Shown piece after piece: positions 1 through 7,473 of a stretch of DNA of 64,000 nucleotides. Every line of letters begins with the position of its first letter. Positions within the stretch are counted from its first letter, which is position 1. The notes beneath the pieces were generated by a model. That model saw only the letters and a program-made list of their open reading frames with translations. It was not told the origin of the DNA and did not search any database. The position numbers were made by a program, and so were the translations under genes. Origin of the DNA: Micromonospora sp. NBC_00389 (GTDB lineage Bacteria > Actinomycetota > Actinomycetes > Mycobacteriales > Micromonosporaceae); contig NZ_CP107947.1 of NCBI RefSeq assembly GCF_036059255.1, positions 6,510,001-6,574,000 on the forward strand, read 5' to 3'.

Positions 1-162
1 TCCGGCGCGGAGCCGGCTGCCATCACCGCGATGACGACCAAGCTGGCCCACGCCCAGTACGCCCAGTTGGCCACCTACGTCGACCGGCAGGCCGGCAAGC
101 TGGTACCGGCCGAGGTGGCCAGTGTCATCGCCGCCGACGCTCGGACCCTCGCCCTGAAGTAG
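1..162 (+). CDS. C-terminal end of a gene, possible FIMAH-like domain
   Basis: Frame 1 is open from the first base to TAG at 160-162 and gives the last 53 residues of a protein whose start lies outside the window. The piece is Ala-rich and helical. It reads ...KLAHAQYAQLATYVDRQAG followed by KLVPAEVASVIAADARTLA, which resembles the FIMAH helical domain found at the C-terminus of some secreted actinobacterial hydrolases (a GK-L-P-A-A-I-A-A-L pattern). That assignment is inference from a short pattern. A strong hairpin terminator begins 20 nt after the stop, which supports this being the true gene end. Confidence 0.6.
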   Translation, partial: SGAEPAAITAMTTKLAHAQYAQLATYVDRQAGKLVPAEVASVIAADARTLALK

Positions 163-182
163 CCCGTCGCCACACTGTGAAG

Positions 183-214
183 TCCCCGCCGTCGATGTCG
201 ACGGCGGGGATTTT
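183..214 (+). terminator. Rho-independent terminator
   Basis: A perfect 13-bp stem (TCCCCGCCGTCGA at 183-195 pairing with 198-210) with a 2-nt nominal loop is followed directly by TTTT at 211-214. It lies 20 nt after the stop of the plus-strand gene. It also faces the end of the minus-strand toxin operon and could serve both directions. Confidence 0.85.
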
Positions 215-279
215 CGTCGGGCCACTGCTACTCCCCCGCCTCGGCCTCGTCACGAGCGGATGGTGAACCGTGTCGCGCC

Positions 280-882
280 TCAGGCGCGCCAGACTGCGGG
301 CGCGCTGGCCAGGGCGGCCTCCTGGTAGGGCGTCCGCGGCGAGTTGCCGACGAGGACCTCCACCGGCCACTTCTGCTTCAGCGAGACCCACAGCTGCGTC
401 ATCACGCCCGAGTACGTCGCAAGCTCATCCGTGCCCTCGGCCACCTGCAACACGTACAACCACGCCGCCGCGTCGGGTGCGCCGTCGAGCGGGGCCCGCC
501 AGGCGCGGTGCAGGCTGCGGCCGTGTCGGCGCGGGGCATCGGCGGACAGGAGGGTGTCGGCCGGAGTCGGGTCGGGGGCGTCCGCGGGGCCGATCGGGCT
601 GAACCGGTACGGCGGTGCAGGCACCTCGGCGATGAGCGGCACGTCGGCCAGGTCGGAGCCGTCGGGGTCGCCGACGAAGGAACGCATCAGCGTCTGTTCC
701 TCAAGGGTGATGCCGACCCCGTAGTAGGCGAGGCTGAGCAGGAGCGTGTTGTCGGCCAGGTCGAACTCACCCGCGGCATAGTTCTCGCGCACGGTGCCGA
801 GGATGTCGTCGGACAGCCGGCCCGCGAGCCGCCGGCACACCTCGGTGACCGTCGCGTAGGTCTTCGCATCCATCGTGTTCAT
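280..882 (-). CDS. Probable immunity protein of the EndoU toxin
   Basis: A 200-aa acidic soluble protein without signal peptide or membrane segment; I do not recognise its family. The chosen ATG at 882 overlaps the stop of the upstream EndoU gene as ATGA, so the two are translationally coupled; a second ATG lies at 873. The N-terminal third is helical (MNTMDAKTYATVTEVCRRLA), the middle is Pro/Asp-rich, and the end contains an aromatic stretch (QLWVSLKQKWPVEVLVG). The immunity role is inferred from position: polymorphic toxin genes are normally followed at once by a small unrelated cytosolic gene encoding the cognate inhibitor. It is the last gene of a five-gene minus-strand operon. Confidence 0.75.
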   Translation of the reverse strand: MNTMDAKTYATVTEVCRRLAGRLSDDILGTVRENYAAGEFDLADNTLLLSLAYYGVGITLEEQTLMRSFVGDPDGSDLADVPLIAEVPAPPYRFSPIGPADAPDPTPADTLLSADAPRRHGRSLHRAWRAPLDGAPDAAAWLYVLQVAEGTDELATYSGVMTQLWVSLKQKWPVEVLVGNSPRTPYQEAALASAPAVWRA

Positions 883-1658
883 CTCTTCTTGTACTCGCCG
901 AGATCGGTCGTCGTGACGTTGCCCTGGGCATCCTGGACCACCCTGATGATCCTGTTCCCCTTCGGGCCCTCCCACGTCCAACTGCCGTTGCCGCCGACAT
1001 CGGGATTACTGTAACGAGGCGGGACGGCATTCGGGATTCCCTGCGGAGCGGGGTTCGGCGCCGCCGGATTGCTGATGACGCCCGGATTGGTCTTGTCCGG
1101 GGGGTAGGCGGTGCGGATCTCGCCGTCGGCGAGCACGGTCGTCTTGACCTCGACACCGTCGACCACACCGACGTAGTCGTAGGCCCACACCGGATTGCCG
1201 TCCGCGTCCTTGGTCGGGTAGGGCCCCTTCGCCGGCGGCCCCTGCTGCGTCACCCTGTGCGCGGCGTCGAGGATCTTCGCCTCATCCCAGCTCTTCGGGA
1301 ACTCCGTCTTGTTGGAGAAGCCGGTGCCCGCGAGATGGCCGCCCTGCCGCCCGCCGTCGCCCTCGATGATGTGTTTCTTCGAGGCGTCGCTGTGGTGGAT
1401 GTCGCCAGCCGTCGGCGGCGTCGTCGGCGCGGGAGGCCGGGTGGGCCTCGCCGGATTGGAGTTGGTGGAACCCTGGCCGGCGACGCCGGGTGCGTGTCCC
1501 TGCGTCGCCGCATGGGCGGTGGCCTGCTGCGCGCTGGTGATGCCCTTGCCCGCGTTGATGCCGCCGTAGTTCTTCGGGGGCTTTCCGGAGCCACCACCGC
1601 CACCTCCGGGGCCACCACCACCCGGACCGCCACTGCCGGGATTTCCGGGCTTCGACAT
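879..1658 (-). CDS. EndoU-family RNase toxin with Gly/Pro-rich leader
   Basis: 259 aa. Residues 1-30 are a Gly/Pro-rich linker and 40-90 a Pro/Thr/Ala spacer. From about residue 95 the protein matches bacterial EndoU nuclease domains: HIIEGD (His96), GGH (His108), an FPKSWDEAKI segment, a VKTTVLADGEI strand and the closing TAYP (183-186). Family knowledge: the two His and a late Ser/Thr/Lys act in metal-independent RNA cleavage, and these domains are common polymorphic and contact-dependent toxin tips. The chain continues about 70 residues past TAYP. The gene starts 7 nt after the WXG-like gene and overlaps the next gene by ATGA. Unusually, the toxin domain is a separate ORF instead of being fused to the secretion domain. 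Toxicity and secretion are inferred. Confidence 0.8.
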   Translation of the reverse strand: MSKPGNPGSGGPGGGGPGGGGGGSGKPPKNYGGINAGKGITSAQQATAHAATQGHAPGVAGQGSTNSNPARPTRPPAPTTPPTAGDIHHSDASKKHIIEGDGGRQGGHLAGTGFSNKTEFPKSWDEAKILDAAHRVTQQGPPAKGPYPTKDADGNPVWAYDYVGVVDGVEVKTTVLADGEIRTAYPPDKTNPGVISNPAAPNPAPQGIPNAVPPRYSNPDVGGNGSWTWEGPKGNRIIRVVQDAQGNVTTTDLGEYKKR

Positions 1659-1665
1659 GGACGCC

Positions 1666-2367
1666 TTATCCGTTCAGGAGGCGGGTGAGGTTGGTCAGGC
1701 TGGTGATCAGTGCGCCGATGTACATGAGAATGCGGCCGGCCCACTTCACGACGGCCGTCACGATCTGCGCGGCGACCACGGGGATCGTGACGACGAAGAT
1801 GGCCTCGACCGCCCAGACGATCACGCGCGCCACGAGGTCGGCGATGAGGTCGCGCACGATGTCGCGGGTGAAGGCCACCAGGTTGCCGGCACCCTCGGTC
1901 GCCGCTGCCATCGCGGCGGAGACCGCACCGAGACCGCCGAGGGCCTCGACGTTGTGGTCCATCAACCCGTGGTACGCCATTGCGGCCTGCCCATACCACT
2001 CGGGCAGGTCGGCATCGAGACGCGACCGCAGGTCGGCGGCCATGCTGTGCAGCTCGACGGCCATGTTGTTCCAGGTGGCGGCGTGCGAGGCGACCACGTC
2101 GGGCATTCCGGTGAGCTCGTCGAGCATCTCCCGCAGCGGCTCGAAGTACTCCATCGCCCAACCCAGGCCGTTGGCCAGCAGCGCACTGAACGGATCCATC
2201 ACGCTCGCGGCGACATCGAGCCCGAACGCGGCACCCGCCAGCAGGTCGTCGACCCAGCCCTCACTTCTGATCGCGTCGACCAGACCCTCGACGCTGTCGG
2301 CGAGGGAGGCGCCGGTCCAGACCTCCCGAGTCGACGTGACGTCAGCGACCAGCGACAGGTCGGTCAT
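1666..2367 (-). CDS. WXG100-like type VII secretion substrate with membrane segments
   Basis: 233 aa. Helical through residues 20-120, then a WYG turn at 124-126 (LPEWYGQAAMAYHG) that fits the WXG motif between two helices. Two hydrophobic stretches follow at about 183-202 and 209-226, which could span or insert in a membrane. The ATG at 2367 is preceded by GAGG, 10 nt after the EspC-like gene, and the EndoU ORF follows after 7 nt. WXG/LXG/PPE-type modules direct toxins to the ESX/type VII apparatus, and here the module is probably the secretion or pore-forming half of a two-part toxin. No EccC-like ATPase is in the window, so the machine would be encoded elsewhere. Confidence 0.75.
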   Translation of the reverse strand: MTDLSLVADVTSTREVWTGASLADSVEGLVDAIRSEGWVDDLLAGAAFGLDVAASVMDPFSALLANGLGWAMEYFEPLREMLDELTGMPDVVASHAATWNNMAVELHSMAADLRSRLDADLPEWYGQAAMAYHGLMDHNVEALGGLGAVSAAMAAATEGAGNLVAFTRDIVRDLIADLVARVIVWAVEAIFVVTIPVVAAQIVTAVVKWAGRILMYIGALITSLTNLTRLLNG

Positions 2368-2377
2368 CGCGCCGTCC

Positions 2378-2707
2378 TCACGGGGTCAACTGGCTTCCCA
2401 CCCCGTTGATCAGGGTGGCGTTGTCGTCGTCGACCGCGTCGTAGCCGTCGGCGGTCTGGCGCAGGCCCGCAGCGGCCAGCCTCAGATTCTCCTCGACGTC
2501 GGCGAACAGCTCGTCCTGCCGAGTGTGCTTGCCCTCCAGGACCCCGGAGATCCAGCCGCACAGCAGCCCGTACGCCGAATCGTCCTGGGTGATGTGCGCG
2601 CTGGCGGCCTTCACCGCCGCGAAGCGCTCCGCCAGTGCCTCGATGTTGTGCGCGTGCGTGCGGATCTCCTCCGCCTCGACTGCGAACCCGTCGTCCATCA
2701 GACTCAC
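2378..2707 (-). CDS. EspC/DUF2580-like ESX secretion-associated protein
   Basis: About 109 aa from the GTG at 2707, which overlaps the preceding stop as GTGA; ATG 2698 and TTG 2713 are alternatives. The protein is a helical hairpin: EAEEIRTHAHNIEALAERF, then AHITQDDSAYGLLCGWISG, then a second long helix. It has the C-terminal YxxxD export signature (YDAVD). This pattern is that of the EspC/DUF2580 family, small secreted partners of ESX systems in actinobacteria. It sits between a YbaB-like gene and the WXG-like gene, an arrangement often found at type VII effector loci. It probably forms a heterodimer with, or chaperones, the downstream WXG-like protein (inference). Confidence 0.8.
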   Translation of the reverse strand: MSLMDDGFAVEAEEIRTHAHNIEALAERFAAVKAASAHITQDDSAYGLLCGWISGVLEGKHTRQDELFADVEENLRLAAAGLRQTADGYDAVDDDNATLINGVGSQLTP

Positions 2708-3138
2708 CGCCAACTACGGTCGTCGTCGCCGCTCTCCGCGACCGGGGCCGGGCGCAACTGTTGCCCGACCCGCTCGGCGATCTCGCGCGCCGCCGCCGAC
2801 TCGGTCCCCACGGTCTCCGCGATGATCTCCTGCGAACGGTCGGCCAGCTTCTCCCGGGCCGCACGAATCGTGTTCATGATCGTCCTGGCGACGACGTCGG
2901 GCTCGACCCGCTGAATCTGTCGGCTCAGGTGCAGATCCACCAACGCACCGGCGGGATCGATGGTGACCTCGACCATCCTGTTGCTGTCGGCCTCAGTGAT
3001 CCGCAGTTGCTGGAAGCGGTCGCTCATGGCTTTGGTGTCGGCCGCCAACTCGCCGATCCGCCCCTTCCACGCCGCGATCCGCTCCATCGCGCCGTCCGGG
3101 TCCAGCACACCACCACCGCCTGGATCGCCGGCCCTCAT
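2704..3138 (-). CDS. YbaB/EbfC-like protein, first gene of the toxin operon
   Basis: 144 aa from ATG 3138, which has an AGGGGGG ribosome-binding site six bases upstream; an in-frame ATG at 3180 lacks one. After a Gly-rich N-terminus, residues 15-120 form helix-strand-strand-helix: AMERIAAWKGRIGELAADT, VEVTIDPAGALVDLHLS, then a long basic helix. This is the layout of the YbaB/EbfC nucleoid-associated fold. Copies of this fold are often the first gene of actinobacterial WXG/EspC effector operons, where their role is unclear (chaperone or regulator). The stop overlaps the next start. The gap of about 150 nt to the convergent lipoprotein gene contains no gene. Confidence 0.75.
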   Translation of the reverse strand: MRAGDPGGGGVLDPDGAMERIAAWKGRIGELAADTKAMSDRFQQLRITEADSNRMVEVTIDPAGALVDLHLSRQIQRVEPDVVARTIMNTIRAAREKLADRSQEIIAETVGTESAAAREIAERVGQQLRPAPVAESGDDDRSWR

Positions 3139-3294
3139 GGCTGCCCCCCTGTCATGATCATCGATGGCGGAGTTTAACAAGCATCCGCCGTCGCGGGGAC
3201 CCCGGCTCCGGGCCTGCTCCCCGCCTTTCGCCCCTCCTCAACTCGCGCCGGTGCCGTGGGCCGGGGTCCGCCTGCGGCGTACCGGTCAGCGAGG

Positions 3295-3858
3295 TCAACG
3301 TACGTTGATCAGTGGGGTGTAGTCGGCGCGGGTGAGCGGTTCGGTGGACAGGGAGCCATCGGCCCGGGGTACTCCCAGAGGCCTGCCGTCGCGCAGGAAG
3401 GCAACGGTGTTGACGTCGTCGCGACTGGTGAGAGTGCAGACGATCTGGCCGAAGGCGAGAACCTCGTCGCTGCGGCCGGTGTCGGCGCCGGGCCCCACCA
3501 CGACGATGCGGGCTTGCGTGCCGGTCACCGTCGCACCCGCGGCGTTGACTGCTCCCGGCAGCGCGCTGGCGAGGTCGTCGTTGCGTTCGCCCGCCGTTGG
3601 CCCGGCGAGTAGGTGCCGCAACTGCTCCTCGGGCGTGAATGGGCGGTCGACACGACGGACCACCGGGACGATGTGATTGTCACGGACAAGGCAGAGCGTC
3701 TCGTCGAAGCGCCCGGCCGGTGCGGTGGTCGCGGCCGGGACCGGCGCGGGGAACGGGCCTGGCGGGGGATGGACCCTCCGGGGGGTGTCTTCGGCGGGCA
3801 CACCGCAGCCAGCCAGCAAGGTGGCGAGCACCAACGGGGCGAGGTGACGACGTTTCAT
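3295..3858 (-). CDS. GerMN-domain lipoprotein
   Basis: 187 aa. It opens with a positively charged n-region, a hydrophobic core and the lipobox LAGC (Cys18), so it is an exported lipoprotein. A Pro-rich linker follows, and from about residue 50 a GerMN-type domain (VRDNHIVPVVR, EEQLRHLLAGP, ATVTGTQARIVV, FGQIVCTLTS). The start overlaps the histidine kinase stop (ATGA at 3858-3855), placing it third in a regulator-kinase-lipoprotein operon. Such an order recalls MtrA-MtrB-LpqB, where the GerMN-containing LpqB modulates the kinase, though this protein lacks the LpqB propeller. A 14-bp palindrome (3295-3308) covers its stop codon and is probably chance. Confidence 0.85.
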   Translation of the reverse strand: MKRRHLAPLVLATLLAGCGVPAEDTPRRVHPPPGPFPAPVPAATTAPAGRFDETLCLVRDNHIVPVVRRVDRPFTPEEQLRHLLAGPTAGERNDDLASALPGAVNAAGATVTGTQARIVVVGPGADTGRSDEVLAFGQIVCTLTSRDDVNTVAFLRDGRPLGVPRADGSLSTEPLTRADYTPLINVR

Positions 3859-5210
3859 GGCAGGCTTCCCGGCAGGTCCACGCGGAAACGGGCGCCTCCG
3901 CCCGGGCGGTCGGCAACGGTGGCGTGCCCGGCGTGGGCGGCAGCGTGTTGGGCGACCAGGGCGAGGCCGAGGCCGGTGCCGTCGCCGGTGCCACGAGTGT
4001 GGGCGGCCCGCCCTCGAACGAAACGGTCGAAGATCGCCTCACGATCCTCGACGGGCACGCCCGGGCCAGCGTCGTCGACCTCGATGACGCCGGTGCTGCC
4101 ATCGCGGCCAAGGCGCACAGCCACGAGGCCGCCGCCGTAGGTGACGGCGTTCTCGAGCAGGTTCGCCAGCACCTGTGCGATGCGCCGCCGCTCGACCCGC
4201 CACGTCGGGGGCGCATCCGGCGCGAGGTGGACAAGGGTGGGGTGCAGGTCGTACGCGGAGCAGGCTTCTCGGGCGAGCGCCACCACGTCCACGGGGGCGC
4301 GGTGGGCGGGCTGGTCGCTGCGGGCCAGGTCGATCAGGTCGTTGACCAACCGTTGAAAACGGTCGATCTCGTCAGCGACGAGCCCGGCGGCGGTGACCGT
4401 TCGTTCATCCTGGTGTTCCCGGCGACGGGCCAGGACGCTGGCCGCTGCGGCAAGGGTCTGCAACGGTGAGCGCAGTTCGTGGCTGACGTCGGCGGCGAAG
4501 CGGCGATCCCGCTCGATACGACGGGCGAGTTGGTCGACCATCTGGTTGAACGACGAGGAGAGACGGGTCAGGTCGGGGTCGGTGGCCGGGTCGAGGCGGG
4601 CGGTGAAGTCACCGGCCGCGATCTTCTCGGCGGCGTCGGCGACCGCCGTCAACGGGCGTAACCCGTGCCGAGTGGCATACCAGCCGAGGGCGGCGCCGGA
4701 CCCGGCGATCACGACCGCGACGGTGGTCAGTGCGAGCGCCAGAACCTGGAACGTGTGCTCCAGCTCGCGCAGGGAGTTGACCTCGAAGTACGCCGCCGAC
4801 ATGGACAAGGGCACCCCGACCACTAGGGCGGGTTGACCGTCGATGCGTACCCGCTGCACCGCCGGCTCCCCGGCGGTGACGACCCGTCGCAGGTCGCCGG
4901 GTATGGCGGCGGTGGTGCCCGGGTCGGCGGTCCGGGCATACCACTCGCCGTTGAGGTGCAGCACGGGCCGCCGGGCGCCGCCTGTGTCCAGCGATCGGAG
5001 CACCGCCACCACGTCGGGGGTCTCGGTGTCGAGGCCGGCACGCACGACGGCAGCATCGAAGTAGGCGGCCCGCAGGGCGGTGCGTTCCCGCTCGTCGATC
5101 AGAGAACGGCGGGTCAACTCGTAGGAGACCAGGGCCATCGACGCGGCGAGCAGGAGCGCGCCGACGGCGAACGCGGCGGTGACCCGGGTACGCAGTCCGA
5201 GGCGCCTCAT
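3855..5210 (-). CDS. Sensor histidine kinase, HAMP type
   Basis: 451 aa. TM1 at about 10-30, an extracytoplasmic sensor of about 120 residues, TM2 at about 154-177, HAMP at 178-230, a HisKA box with phospho-acceptor His244 (DVSHELRSPL), and an HATPase with NLLENAVTYGGG, DAGPGVP and GTGLGLALV motifs. It is a membrane sensor that phosphorylates the response regulator encoded immediately upstream. The genes overlap by four bases (5207-5210), and the lipoprotein gene overlaps its 3' end in the same way, so the three are co-translated. The signal is unknown. The short sensor domain looks like a PAS/PDC-less periplasmic fold and matches no ligand class I recognise. Confidence 0.93.
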   Translation of the reverse strand: MRRLGLRTRVTAAFAVGALLLAASMALVSYELTRRSLIDERERTALRAAYFDAAVVRAGLDTETPDVVAVLRSLDTGGARRPVLHLNGEWYARTADPGTTAAIPGDLRRVVTAGEPAVQRVRIDGQPALVVGVPLSMSAAYFEVNSLRELEHTFQVLALALTTVAVVIAGSGAALGWYATRHGLRPLTAVADAAEKIAAGDFTARLDPATDPDLTRLSSSFNQMVDQLARRIERDRRFAADVSHELRSPLQTLAAAASVLARRREHQDERTVTAAGLVADEIDRFQRLVNDLIDLARSDQPAHRAPVDVVALAREACSAYDLHPTLVHLAPDAPPTWRVERRRIAQVLANLLENAVTYGGGLVAVRLGRDGSTGVIEVDDAGPGVPVEDREAIFDRFVRGRAAHTRGTGDGTGLGLALVAQHAAAHAGHATVADRPGGGARFRVDLPGSLP

Positions 5211-5893
5211 CGCTGCAACTTGTAGCCCAGACCCCGCAGGGTCACCAGGTGCCGGGGGTTTGCCGGGTCGGGCTCGATCTTCTGCCGCAGCCGGCCGACA
5301 TGCACGTCGACCAGCCGCTCGTCACCGCTGTCGTACCCCCAGACCCGTTGCAGCAATTGCTGGCGGGACAGCACCCGGCCGGCGTGTTCGGCCAGCTCAC
5401 ACAGCAGCCGGAACTCCGTGCGGGTGACCGTGACGGGCTGGCCGGCGCAGCGCACCTCCCCCGCCTCCGGGCTGATCTCCAACTCTCCGAAGGCGACCAC
5501 CGGCACGGGATTCGGCGCCGGCGCCACCACCGGGCGGGCTCGGCGGCGCAGTGCCCGAAGTCGAGCGGTCAGTTCCTTGATCGCTACGGGCTTGACGACA
5601 TAGTCGTCGGCTCCGGCCTCGAGGGCGGCGACGATGTCGTGGGTGTCGTCGCGGGCGCTGACCACCACGATCGGCACATCGTCGTCACGGCGCAGTTGCC
5701 GGATGCACTCGAAGCCGTCGAGGCCGGGCAGCATCAGGTCGACCAGGACGTAGTCAGCCGGGTGGCGGCGCTGGGCACGCAGGCCTTCCTCGGCCGTGGC
5801 CGCGCCGAGAGCGTCGTAGCCCTCGTCCTCGAGTGCGAGCAGCAGCGCCAGGCGGATGCGGTCGTCGTCCTCGATCACCAGTACGGCCGTCAT
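5207..5893 (-). CDS. OmpR-family response regulator
   Basis: 228 aa from ATG 5893, chosen because the receiver domain begins at its third residue (AVLVIEDDDR). The in-frame TTG at 6001 would add 36 unlikely residues. Phospho-acceptor Asp52 (VLVDLMLPG) and Lys101 (VVKP) are in place. The C-terminal winged helix (residues 130-228) has the usual LSRQQLLQRVWG and VDVHVGRLRQKIE recognition segments. It is the first gene of an operon with kinase and lipoprotein. The 152-bp gap to the divergent STAS gene at 6046 must hold promoters for both; no clear operator repeat was seen there. Confidence 0.93.
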   Translation of the reverse strand: MTAVLVIEDDDRIRLALLLALEDEGYDALGAATAEEGLRAQRRHPADYVLVDLMLPGLDGFECIRQLRRDDDVPIVVVSARDDTHDIVAALEAGADDYVVKPVAIKELTARLRALRRRARPVVAPAPNPVPVVAFGELEISPEAGEVRCAGQPVTVTRTEFRLLCELAEHAGRVLSRQQLLQRVWGYDSGDERLVDVHVGRLRQKIEPDPANPRHLVTLRGLGYKLQR

Positions 5894-6045
5894 GCCGGCA
5901 TCATCCCCGGGCAGCCCACCAGGCTGCCAACCGCGCTCGTCGGCTGGCGGTTTTGTCACGCAACTGTCATAGATCCGCGCAGTGACCGCCAAAGCTGCCA
6001 AGCACGGTGGTAGCGGACCAGGACCATGAGGGAAGGGGTACGGCC

Positions 6046-6432
6046 ATGACGACGCCGCTGGCGCCCGCGCCGTGCACGCTGCCGCTAGTCGAGGTCCGCG
6101 TCACCGAACTCGAACTGGCCTGCCTGCCGGAGGCAGGCGCCGTGTTCGACCGACTCCTGGCCCTGCACCCCGCGCAGGTCGTGGTCGATCTGTCCGACTG
6201 CTGGCACATCGACGCCGCCGCCATCGGCCTGCTACTCGACGTACACCGGCGGCTGGCCCGCGCCGACGCGGTCCTCACCGTCCGCAACCCGAGCCCACGG
6301 GTCGGACGCATCCTGCGGATCGCCCGCCTGGACCATGTTCTGTCGATCGTCACCGATTCCGCACCGGTGCCGCCCGGCGTCACGGGAGCCACCCGGCACC
6401 AACCGGACGCCGAGGAAGGACCACCAGAATGA
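6046..6432 (+). CDS. STAS-domain protein without phosphorylation site
   Basis: 128 aa from ATG 6046, preceded by GGAAGGGG; an in-frame GTG at 6007 lacks support. One STAS domain (anti-sigma factor antagonist fold) with VVVDLSDCWHIDAAAIGLL. In regulated antagonists the loop reads D-S-S/T-G and the second residue is phosphorylated by the anti-sigma kinase; here it is D56-A-A-A, so the protein cannot be switched off that way. It may be a constitutive or structural partner. Its stop overlaps the start of the next STAS gene, so the two are probably made in equal amounts. Confidence 0.8.
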   Translation: MTTPLAPAPCTLPLVEVRVTELELACLPEAGAVFDRLLALHPAQVVVDLSDCWHIDAAAIGLLLDVHRRLARADAVLTVRNPSPRVGRILRIARLDHVLSIVTDSAPVPPGVTGATRHQPDAEEGPPE

Positions 6433-7052
6433 CCGTCGTCCCGGACGACCACCTGATGACCCTGATCTGCGACACCTGCGGCGACACCATCCGGGGCACC
6501 GCCTGCGTGCTTCCCGACGCCGAGGTCGTCTGGACCCTGGTGGCCGAACACGGCTGGAGCGGCTCCCCGTTCGCCACCGGGCCACACCAATGCCCGCACT
6601 GCAGCCTCCTGCCAACCTCCGGCGGCGGGCACGCGTCGTGCGCAGACCACGGTCCCGGCGGCATCCTCGGAATCGACCATCTTGATGATGTGACCGTCAT
6701 CGCCGCCACCGGCGACATCGACCTCGAAAGCGGCGACACCCTGCGCACCGCCCTGCGCCACGCGGCCGACGTCGGCGGAAACGTCGTGGTCGACCTGGCC
6801 CGGGTGCACGTCATCGACTCCACCGGTCTCGGTCTGCTCGTCCGCGCCCACTGCGACGCCCGGGACCGGGGCGTCACGCTCTGCCTCGCCGCACCGTCGC
6901 GGTTCATCCGCACCGTCCTGCACACCATGCGCCTGGACGGGGCCTTCCTGATCTTCGAGAGCCGCGACGAAGCCCTCACTCACCTCTCCCGTCGCGGGGT
7001 GTCCGCCGCCACGGCCTCGACTGCTGAGACAGCCGGGTCATCCGCCCGTTAA
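6429..7052 (+). CDS. Zinc-ribbon plus STAS anti-sigma antagonist-like protein
   Basis: 207 aa. ATG 6429 overlaps the previous stop as ATGA. Residues 1-75 hold two cysteine pairs, CDTC (14-17) and CPHC (55-58), consistent with a zinc ribbon. Residues 85-185 are a STAS domain with an intact loop DSTGLG (Asp130, Ser131, Thr132), so unlike its partner it could be phosphorylated. Family knowledge: such proteins bind anti-sigma kinases and free a sigma factor. No kinase or sigma gene is adjacent, so the partner is elsewhere. The zinc-ribbon fusion is uncommon and may sense redox state or bind another protein (inference). Confidence 0.8.
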   Translation: MTVVPDDHLMTLICDTCGDTIRGTACVLPDAEVVWTLVAEHGWSGSPFATGPHQCPHCSLLPTSGGGHASCADHGPGGILGIDHLDDVTVIAATGDIDLESGDTLRTALRHAADVGGNVVVDLARVHVIDSTGLGLLVRAHCDARDRGVTLCLAAPSRFIRTVLHTMRLDGAFLIFESRDEALTHLSRRGVSAATASTAETAGSSAR

Positions 7053-7069
7053 CGAAAGGACACTCCCTC

Positions 7070-7378
7070 ATGGTCACGCCCTGGCCGTACCCCGACGAAC
7101 ACGCCCGGCCGGTCCAGCCGCCGCCACCCGGGCAGGGTGGGCCAGCCGACGAGGACACCCGCATCGCCGCGGCGGTCGCCCAACGAATCAGCAGCGACGG
7201 CACCACCCGACGCCAGCAGATCGCCGTGAGCGTGCAGAACCGAGTGGTGATCCTCACCGGCATCGTCACCGACCCAGCTACCCGGCAGGTGGCCGGGGAC
7301 ATCGCCTGGGACGTCACTGACGTCTTCGACGTCTGCAACGCACTGCGGCTGGCGCGCCCACGGCGACTGGCCCGCTGA
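7070..7378 (+). CDS. BON-domain protein
   Basis: 102 aa, 17 nt after the STAS gene and probably in the same operon, with a GAAAGGA ribosome-binding site before ATG 7070. A Pro-rich N-terminus (residues 1-25) leads into one BON domain (residues 28-95: DTRIAAAVAQRIS, QQIAVSVQNRVVILTGIV, ATRQVAGDIAWDVTDV). BON domains bind lipids or peptidoglycan and occur in osmotic-shock proteins such as OsmY, usually in pairs and exported. This one is single and has no signal peptide. Its link to the STAS pair suggests an envelope or osmotic stress response (inference). Confidence 0.8.
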   Translation: MVTPWPYPDEHARPVQPPPPGQGGPADEDTRIAAAVAQRISSDGTTRRQQIAVSVQNRVVILTGIVTDPATRQVAGDIAWDVTDVFDVCNALRLARPRRLAR

Positions 7379-7473
7379 CCCGGGGTACCGATCAGGAACG
7401 GATGGTGGGCCCGGACGGCTGCGGACCCCGGTGCGGACGCTGACAGTTGGCGAACATCGCTCATGCTGGAGGG

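Noticed and set aside
1250..2161. 303-codon Arg-rich frame on the minus strand across the toxin genes
   Set aside because: Shifted-frame shadow of the WXG-like and EndoU genes, low complexity.
3295..3308. 14-bp palindrome TCAACGTACGTTGA
   Set aside because: Covers the stop codon of the lipoprotein gene with no T-tract and no promoter nearby; probably chance.
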